64,000 nucleotides of DNA from the NCBI RefSeq assembly GCF_027596085.1, contig NC_072456.1:28733169-28797168 (forward strand), in the 5' to 3' direction. The DNA is from Anoplopoma fimbria (lineage: Eukaryota; Chordata; Actinopteri; Perciformes; Anoplopomatidae). The notes under the pieces are model-generated. The model ran no database searches and was not told the DNA's origin. It saw nothing but the letters and a program-made list of their open reading frames with translations. Shown piece by piece: positions 58,101 to 64,000 of this stretch (position 1 is its first letter; every line of letters starts with the position of its first letter). Position numbers and translations under genes: made by a program.

Positions 58101-60171
58101 AGAGCGTTGTACGCTCCCATTCTATTTCTATGTTCGAAGCATCAGCTTTCTAACTTGAACTTTTTGAAACTATAAAAAATGAAGGTTTTGAGCCTCAGAA
58201 AAGAATCAGAATGAAATACATTACATTACATTACATTACATTACAGTCATGTAGCAGACGCTTTTATCCAAAGCGACTTACAGGAAGTGTATTCAACATA
58301 GGTATTCAAGAGAACTACTAGTCACCAGAAGTCATCAGTGCATCTCCTTTCTTAAAGGTGATGATGAAAGCGTTAAAGTAAACCAGTACCTGAGACGGTG
58401 ACGGAGCTGGTGACCAGCTGGGACCCGTGCTGGTTGGAGGCTTCACACTGGTATTTGGCGGAGTCTTCCAGCTGGGCGGAGGAGAGGCTGAAGGAGAGCG
58501 AGGAGGAGGCGGGGTCAGTCCTCTGGAGCTCCGCCCCCTCCCTCCTCAGCACCAGCGTGGTGGGCGGAGCTCCGTCTGAGCGGCAGGTCAACGTCACCTG
58601 CTGACCCTCCAGCACCTCCTCACCTGGACTCACTGAGAGGGAGGTGTTGGTGGGCGGAGCTGTGGGATGAGCAGACAGGTGTGTCGGTCTAACGTTCTCC
58701 AGAGATAGTGAATGAAACAGGAGCTTCCCTCTCACCATGGATTTTGACCTCCACCGCTGCCGTCTGGTTCCCCTCAGAGTTCCGGGCCTCACAGTCGTAC
58801 CGTCCGGCCTCAGACAGACTCACCTCTGGGAGGCCCAGCTGTCGGCCAACGTGCCGCCTCTCAGACCGGCCGTCTACCGACCTGAAGCTCCAGCTGATCG
58901 TCGGCTCGGGGTTTCCCTCTGCTGTGCAGATGAGAGTGAGCGAAGAGCCGGCCATCACCAACACAGAGTCTGATATCGCCGTGACAACAGGAGCATCTGA
59001 AGAGGAGGAGGAGGATCTGTGAGACTGATATTTATAGATTACAGATTACTGGAAAGACGTGTTCATTTAAGGTCAATAATAAAGTCTAGGGAACATTTCT
59101 GTAGGATACAAAACAGTCTAAGGAACAGTCTAAGGAACAGTTCTGTAGGATACTGAACAGTCTAAGGAACAGTCTAAGGAACAGTTCTGTAGGATACTGA
59201 ACAGTCTAAGGAACAGTCTAAGGAACAGTTCTGTAGGATACTGAACAATCTAAGGAACAGTCTAAGGAACAGTTCTGTAGGATACTGAACAGTCTAAGGA
59301 ACAGTTCTGTAGGATACTGAACAGTCTAAGGAACAGTCTAAGGAACAGTTCTGTAGGATAATGGATATCTGTTGTGATAATAACAATGGTCTGAACTACA
59401 GTCGGACCCTGGAGGACTCACAGAGCAGGTTTAGGGGGACGGTGGTCACTTTGGTTCTGTTCTCAGCTGGAAGGTCCTGCAGGTCCATCGTGGCTCTGCA
59501 GCTGATGTTTCCTCCCGAGTCCAGTTCTAGAGGGGTGAATCTGTATTCAGACCGGACTGAGCCAGATCCAGGATCTCCCATAATGCTCCGCAGGACGGCG
59601 TCACCTCTGAGCCAGTTGAGGGTCAGCAGCTCAGCGGGGTAAAGATCTGACACCTCGCAGGTGAGGATGGATTCCAGCCCCAGACTCAGGTGGTCCTGGC
59701 CCCTGATCCGAGGGGCTGATGGGAAGGCTGCACCCAGAACAGAGGACAGAGACAAGACTCAAGTACAGGAAGCTCAGATTAGTACTTCAGTACAGTACTG
59801 GACTACATGTGTGTGAACTCACAGTAAACCTGCACGCTGGTCTTGATCTGCTTGTTCTCTCCTCCACAGCTGACCCGACACAGCAGCGGTCCTTCATGCT
59901 CAATCATCACAGGGTCAAAGGTCACCACAGACCAGGTCCTGTTGGTGCTGACGGAGGCCGCCAGAGGTCGGTCCCCCAGCACAGACCAGGAAACGCTCGG
60001 CATTGTGGGACAGTCCTGGACCCGACACACCAGCTGCTGACGCTCCCCCAACCTGAACAGAGGCCTTCTGGGAAACACCTCCACATGCAGACCCTGAACA
60101 CAGCACGATGACATCAGCAGCACAGCTGGGAAGGTAAACAACAACAAAACCCAGATGTCACCTCCGTTCAT
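49112..60171 (-). CDS. vcam1: vcam1-like: vascular cell adhesion protein with 8 Ig domains (9 coding exons)
   Basis: This is a type I membrane adhesion receptor of the Ig superfamily. In mammals VCAM1 on endothelium binds integrin alpha4 on leukocytes. Coding exons (minus strand) are 60171-59823, 59727-59422, 58996-58736, 58659-58390, 56814-56482, 51062-50760, 50686-50417, 49686-49426 and 49269-49112. Every junction is GT-AG and phase 1, giving 836 aa. Residues 1-30 form a signal peptide. Exons 1-8 give one Ig-like domain each. Exon 9 encodes a TM segment (about 796-818) and a tail with KKGFYQL, resembling human KGSYSL. Ig1 has GDRPL (D67) where human D1 has the integrin-binding IDSPL. Ig1-4 and Ig5-8 look like a duplicated block, as in human D1-3/D4-6. 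Human VCAM1 has seven domains; this has eight. The Ig4 and Ig7 exons are almost identical. Start: an ATG at 60171 follows a non-ATG codon. The assignment as VCAM1 rather than another VCAM/ICAM-like gene rests on order next to slc30a7. Confidence 0.85.
51165..51845. repeat. 30-bp G-run satellite in vcam1 intron 5
   Basis: About 22 units of TTCTGTGTGTTAGTAGAAC, each preceded by ATGGGGGGGGG with 6-14 Gs. On the vcam1 strand this is a C-run array. Confidence 0.96.
52066..52215. repeat. TTATTAATAACACGTCTAAT duplication, vcam1 intron 5
   Basis: Two copies of a roughly 70-bp host segment. A third partial copy follows the pogo-like element at about 56431-56475. Confidence 0.8.
52218..53755 (+). mobile_element. 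L2/CR1-like LINE, endonuclease region, internally deleted
   Basis: It begins AAGATGGTGCCAGAGGTCGG. Decayed plus-strand frames encode an APE-type endonuclease: [37 protein letters not shown], and then the linker [20 protein letters not shown]. At least three frame changes occur (near 52740, 52930 and 53150). The reverse transcriptase is deleted, and the element jumps to the 3' end TTTCCCCCATGGGGATCAAT with an AATAAAGGAAT tail. Confidence 0.82.
54098..54320. repeat. ACCGC pentanucleotide array
   Basis: CACCGCACCGCACTG-type units on plus (GCGGT on minus), very CpG-rich, inside the pogo-like element. Confidence 0.95.
54664..55168. repeat. GACAGACAGGGA array
   Basis: 12/16-bp units GGAGACAGACAGGGAGACAG, about 500 bp, inside the pogo-like element. 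Confidence 0.95.
55252..56225. repeat. GACTCTGATAAT array (DSDSDN-coding)
   Basis: About 970 bp of GACTCTGACTCTGATAAT units. In one plus frame it encodes an Asp-Ser-Asn acidic repeat running into [18 protein letters not shown]. Confidence 0.95.
56611..56700 (-). repeat. 30-bp coding repeat in vcam1 Ig5
   Basis: Three adjacent 30-bp units beginning CCCTGAGGAGGATCCGGTCC (plus) encode three copies of a decapeptide, [12 protein letters not shown], in Ig domain 5. Confidence 0.93.
56880..57790. repeat. TTAGCATTGTAATA / TTAGCTTTAAATA repeats, vcam1 intron 4
   Basis: 40-bp units with GTAACGTTAGCTTTAAACAT (56880-57020), then about 700 bp of 12-14 bp ATTAGCATTGTAATATTAGC-type units. Confidence 0.94.
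57800..58210. other. vcam1 intron 4 unique sequence
   Basis: A minus-strand frame here ([20 protein letters not shown]) resembles a THAP-type zinc-finger start of the P-element/THAP family. It is short and isolated, so probably a transposon scrap. Confidence 0.3.
58217..58356 (+). mobile_element. ATTAC-headed dispersed repeat, copy 3 (5' half only)
   Basis: (ATTAC)n, GTCATGTAGCAGACGC and the CCAAAGCGACTTACAGG core. It stops at CTCCTTTCTTAA, 34 bp from the vcam1 Ig4 exon, without the internal 19-bp repeats. Confidence 0.75.
59090..59358. repeat. AGTTCTGTAGGATACTGAAC repeat, vcam1 intron 2
   Basis: About six 43-bp units containing CTAAGGAACAGTTCTGTAGG, some with an extra AACAGTCTAAGG. Confidence 0.94.
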
Positions 60172-60465
60172 CAACCTGCTGCTGACAGAGTGGACGACGC
60201 TTCACTTTCACCTGTTCAGGTGTAAACGTCTAAAGTATGTAACAAATGATAATCAATGTTCTTTTGTGATGGTTTAGAGGATCTGAGAAAAAGGTCTGCA
60301 GTTAAAGATCTTTAAAAACAATAACTGGTTTCATCACACTGTTCATTCATCCACCTGGTGCCTCAGACACCTCCTCACCTGTTTCCATTTCCCTCATCAG
60401 CTCTACCTGGACCTCCTCACCTGCATCTCATTCCTCCCTTTGTTCTGTCAGAACGTGACGCTGTG

Positions 60466-61500
60466 TAGTTACCTGTTACCTGTCTGTTACCTGTTACCTG
60501 TCTGTTACCTGTTACCTGTCTGTTACCTGTTACCTGTCTGTTACCTGTTACCTGTCTGTTACCTGTTACCTGTCTGTTACCTGTTACCTGTCACTTGTTA
60601 CCTGTCTGTTACCTGTTACCTGTTTGTTACCTGTTACCTGTTACCTGTCTGTTACCTGTTACCTGTCTGTTACCTGTTACCTGTTTGTTACCTGTTACCT
60701 GTCTGTTACCTGTTACCTGTTACCTGTTACCTGTTTGTTACCTGTTACCTGTCTGTTACCTGTTACCTGTCTGTTACCTGTCACCTGTTACCTGTCTGTT
60801 ACCTGTTAGTTACCTGTTACCTGTCTGTTACCTGTTACCTGTTTGTTACCTGTTACCTGTCTGTTACCTGTTACCTGTCTGTTACCTGTTACCTGTTTGT
60901 TACCTGTTACCTGTTTGTTACCTGTTACCTGTCTGTTACCTGTTACCTGTCTGTTACCTGTTACCTGTTTGTTACCTGTTACCTGTTTGTTACCTGTCTG
61001 TTACCTGTCTGTTACCTGTTTGTTACCTGTCTGTTACCTGTTACCTGTTTGTTACCTGTTACCTGTCTGTTACCTGTCTGTTACCTGTTACCTGTTTGTT
61101 ACCTGTTACCTGTTACCTGTTACCTGTTTGTTACCTGTTACCTGTCTGTTACCTGTTACCTGTTACCTGTCTGTTACCTGTTACCTGTTACCTGTTTGTT
61201 ACCTGTCTGTTACCTGTTGTTACCTGTTTGTTACCTGTTGTTACCTGTTACCTGTTACCTGTTACCTGTTACCTGTTACCTGTTACCTGTTACCTGTCTG
61301 TTACCTGTTTGTTACTGCTGTTACCTGTTACCTGTTTGTTACCTGTTACCTGTCTGTTACCTGTTACCTGTTTGTTACCTGTTACCTGTTACTGTTACCT
61401 GTCTGTTACCTGTCTGTTACCTGTTACCTGTCTGTTACCTGTTACCTATTTGTTACCTGTTACCTGTCTGTTACCTGTTTGTTACCTGTCTGTTACCTGG
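60466..61500. repeat. 1-kb TTACCTGTCTG satellite, vcam1 5' intron
   Basis: TTACCTG heptamers mixed with TCTG/TTTG, about 18-bp units (CTGTTACCTGTCTGTTAC). It gives artefactual Leu-Pro-Val-Cys-Tyr frames in all three plus frames. Confidence 0.97.
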
Positions 61501-61579
61501 CTCTAACTTGTTACCTGTTTACCTGTCTGGACCTACTGCCATTTGGACTCTCTGTCATTAAAAGCTTTATAAAATAAAT

Positions 61580-61625
61580 CTCGGGGGTGCAGCGGTTTGA
61601 GGCCGCGGGTTCAAACCTGCTGTTA
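61580..61625 (+). other. tRNA-derived SINE fragment (tentative)
   Basis: GGTGCAGCGGTTTGAGG followed by GCGGGTTCAAACCTGC gives an A-box-like and a B-box-like pair. No clover leaf can be drawn, so at most this is a SINE relic. Confidence 0.25.
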
Positions 61626-62024
61626 TTTCGTTGAATAATAACTTATATTATAATAAATAACTTATTAAGAGAAAATCAGCTTTTATCAGCTGATTGACAT
61701 GAAACCCAAAGACAAGATGTTTGAAACTGTAAACGGCTAAAATCTGATCCAATAAATCCATGACTGAGTTTCTCAACCTCCGGGTCGTGACCCCTCATGG
61801 AGTCACCAGATGTCACCAGATGTTTGCTATCTCTGATAAACTGACTGATTTAGAATCAATAAAAGAATAAACAGGAGTTTAAACTTCATTCTCCTTTGAA
61901 CAAGTTTGACTCTTAATTCAATTATTATGCAGTTTTAAACAATAGTTCAACATGTGACTGAATCTTTCAGAATAAAACGTCTAAAAATCTCATCAACAGA
62001 ACATAAATACAATACGATGTATAT

Positions 62025-62052
62025 GTATATATGTATATATATACATATACAC

Positions 62053-62112
<60 letters not shown>
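62025..62112. repeat. TA microsatellite
   Basis: (AT)n with ATGTATATAC interruptions, just intronic of the candidate vcam1 first exon. Confidence 0.95.
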
Positions 62113-62119
<7 letters not shown>

Positions 62120-62131
62120 GTATAATCTTAC

Positions 62132-62312
62132 CTGTGAGGAGAGAGATCCTGCAGACCGACAGCAGAGACGTCTCACTCCTCTGAGGATTCAAACATCCGA
62201 CCGATGAATCCATGAAGAGATGAATGAATGAGGAACAAAGCAGCGTTCCACTCAACGTTCCACTGAATCCGTTCTACGAGTCAAACAGTCGATCTGAGAA
62301 TCCTCCACAGAC
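62132..62312 (-). other. Candidate noncoding 5' exon of the vcam1-like gene
   Basis: Read on the minus strand, about 180 bp end in CACAG followed by GTAAGA, a strong donor at 62131. A TATA-like CATAAAG lies about 30 bp beyond the 5' edge. The exon contains a short open frame starting MDSSVGC. The 5' boundary is estimated from the TATA-like box. No transcript evidence is available. Confidence 0.4.
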
Positions 62313-62337
62313 CTGAAGGAAAAGTCCTCCTCTGAAC

Positions 62338-62345
62338 CCTTTATG
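62338..62345 (-). promoter_or_regulatory. TATA-like box, putative vcam1 promoter
   Basis: Minus-strand GCATAAAG lies about 30 bp upstream of the estimated 5' edge of the candidate first exon, between that exon and a CT-rich repeat. The spacing suits a TATA box. The sequence is only an approximate match. Confidence 0.3.
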
Positions 62346-62351
62346 CCTCCT

Positions 62352-62640
62352 CCCCCTCTCTCTCTTCATGTCTCTCTACCCCCTCTCTCTCTTCATGTCT
62401 CTCTACCCCCTCTCTCTTTCATGTCTCTCTACCCCTCTCTCTCTCTTCATGTCTCTCTACCCCCTCTCTCTCTTCACCCTACCCCCTCTCTCTCTGTCTC
62501 TTCATGTCTCTCTACCCCCTCTCTCTCTTCATGTCTCTCTACCCCCTGTCTCTCTACCCCCTCTCTCTCTTCATGTCTCTCTACCCCCTCTCTCTCTTCA
62601 TGTCTCTCTACCCCCTCTCTCTCTTCATGTCTCTCTCTCT
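62352..62640. repeat. CTCTCTCTTCATGTCTCTCT repeat, vcam1 promoter side
   Basis: About ten units of roughly 27 bp containing ACCCCCTCTCTCTCTTCATG. Pyrimidine-rich on plus. Confidence 0.95.
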
Positions 62641-62661
62641 GTGACATCATCAGTCTGCAGA

Positions 62662-62680
62662 CCACAGCGCCCTCTGCAGG
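62662..62680 (-). promoter_or_regulatory. CTCF-like motif upstream of vcam1
   Basis: The minus strand reads CCTGCAGAGGGCGCTGTGG, nearly the same word as at 10564-10583 but in the opposite orientation, so the two face each other. Motif match only. Confidence 0.4.
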
Positions 62681-62689
62681 ACGAGGATC

Positions 62690-63020
62690 AAACCTTCTCT
62701 TTCATTCTGTCTCTCACAGAAAATGAAAACACATTTTCTGTTTCAATTAAAATTATTTTAGAAAATAATAGTTTTATTGATAATTCCATTGTTTATTTTA
62801 TCACTTTATTGTCTGTTAGAACTTATTTTGGTGAAATGATCTGAAGTTTTTAGTTCTACAGTGCAGCCATGATGTGTGATTGATTGATTGATTGATCATC
62901 AGTGTGTGATAACAGACTGAGTGACTGATATTAATCAGTGTGATGAGCTTTGTGAGGACGACTGAAGTCATGTGACCAAAGTCACTTTCTCTGCTTTGTG
63001 TTGGGTCACCTGAGTTCAGG
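62690..63020. other. vcam1 upstream flank, unique
   Basis: AT-rich sequence with a TGATTGAT run near 62877. No feature was recognised. Confidence 0.45.
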
Positions 63021-63027
63021 TAAGATC

Positions 63028-63150
63028 ACCGTTACCCAGAGTTCAACACGTCTGACCCCGTCACCGTCACCCAGAGTTCAACACGTCTGACCCCGTCACC
63101 GTTACCCAGAGTTCAACACGTCTGACCCCGTCACCGTCACCCAGAGTTCA
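63028..63150. repeat. 35-bp repeat (GAGTTCAACACGTCTGACC)
   Basis: Three to four copies containing CACCCAGAGTTCAACACG and TCTGACCCCGTCACCGT. Confidence 0.93.
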
Positions 63151-63564
63151 TCCTCAGATAAATGAAGTGTAGCAGGTGGAAGTGAAAATAGAAATACCTT
63201 GAGTTTGTACTTTCACACATCACCGTATTTAACACACAAATACAAAAACAGGAAACAGTTTCAGAAAAGTAATTTGTTTATTTTCTGTCTCAGATAAAAA
63301 CTTGAATCTGAAAGTTGTTTTATAACTTTTCCCTTTAACAAAATACTTCAGCATTAAAATACAGGATCAGCAACAATTAAAGTTCTTCATTTAAATATCA
63401 TCCATCAGGATGTGGTTCCTTCCAAAATAAAAGCCCTGTGTATGAAAGTAAAGCTCCTGATAACTTCTTTAAGGCACTTCAAAGCCTGAGAAACCTTTTC
63501 CCTTAAATGACCGACTCACAGGAAGCCACAGCATTCCTTTAACCCCAAAACTGGTTTACTGTGC

Positions 63565-64000
63565 AAGTCATGTGACTCGTGACACGTCATGTGACTCGTG
63601 ACAAGTCACGTGACACGTCATGAGACACGTCATGTGACACGTCATGAGACACGTCATGTGACTCGTGACACGTCATGAGACACGTCATGTGACACGTCAT
63701 GAGACACGTCATGTGACTCGTGACAAGTCACGTGACACGTCATGAGACACGTCATGTGACACGTCATGAGACACGTCATGTGACTCGTGACACGTCATGA
63801 GACACGTCATGTGACACGTCATGTGACTCGTGACACGTCATGAGACACGTCATGTGACTCGTGACAAGTCACGTGACACGTCATGAGACACGTCATGTGA
63901 CACGTCATGAGACACGTCATGTGACTCGTGACACGTCATGAGACACGTCATGTGACACGTCATGTGACTCGTGACACGTCATGTGACACGTCATGTGACT
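63565..64000. repeat. GTCATGTGACTCGTGACAC satellite (E-box-rich), runs off the window
   Basis: 10-12 bp units ACACGTCATGTG/ACACGTCATGAG with a higher-order period near 120-140 bp. It includes palindromic GTCACGTGAC at 63605, 63727 and 63868. Confidence 0.95.

Noticed and set aside
60440..61577. 373-aa Leu-Pro-Val-Cys-Tyr frame resembling a membrane protein
   Set aside because: All three plus frames are open because the 18-bp satellite lacks stops; no start context and no homology.
61580..61625. tRNA gene
   Set aside because: B-box-like word present but no acceptor stem or anticodon arm can be paired; at most a SINE scrap.

Overview
This is a vertebrate nuclear genomic window, almost certainly from a teleost fish. 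The genes have split, GT-AG-spliced exons and encode vertebrate families. The dispersed elements (Tc1-like, hAT, L2/CR1-like LINEs and an ATTAC-headed repeat with the GCTTTTATCCAAAGCGACTT core) are typical of ray-finned fish. I estimate that about a third of the window is tandem repeat. No database was searched; gene identities come from recognising protein sequence plus gene order.

Five protein-coding genes can be reconstructed. zbtb37 (308-3598, minus) is a BTB/zinc-finger repressor-type protein. s1pr1 (9217-10329, minus) is a sphingosine-1-phosphate GPCR. dph5 (24663-35495, plus, 7 exons) is the diphthamide methyltransferase. slc30a7 (35978-44040, minus, 11 coding exons) is a Golgi zinc transporter. 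A vcam1-like gene (49112-60171, minus, 9 coding exons, 8 Ig-like domains) is an integrin-binding adhesion receptor. From memory, human 1p21 carries VCAM1, EXTL2, SLC30A7, DPH5 and S1PR1 in this order and relative orientation, so the window is its mirror image. I find no extl2 exon in the expected gap (44.1-49.1 kb). zbtb37 does not belong to that human block (human 1q).

Layout: 0.3-5.9 kb zbtb37 and its probable promoter; 5.9-9 kb CA- and T-rich repeats and a LINE tail; 9.2-11.6 kb s1pr1 and a possible noncoding exon; 11.56-24.3 kb intergenic, dominated by a 1.6-kb homopurine tract, a 1.1-kb TTGG array and 1.1-, 0.7- and 2.2-kb satellites; 24.4-35.6 kb dph5, with a 3.1-kb satellite in intron 1 and a hAT relic in intron 5; 35.6-44.1 kb slc30a7, with a Tc1 relic in intron 2; 44.1-49.1 kb intergenic with an L2-like relic; 49.1-62.3 kb vcam1-like, whose intron 5 holds a LINE relic and a pogo-like element inflated by internal satellites; 62.3-64 kb vcam1 upstream region, ending in an E-box-rich satellite.

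The genes do not form an operon or a common pathway. The most interesting features are structural. Two vcam1 Ig exons are almost identical over 268 bp that nearly coincide with the exon. The loop matching the integrin-binding loop of Ig5 is a 30-bp coding repeat. dph5 exon 4 lies between (TG)43 and (CA)18, which are complementary. Several other splice sites abut microsatellites. zbtb37 carries an apparent +1 frameshift.
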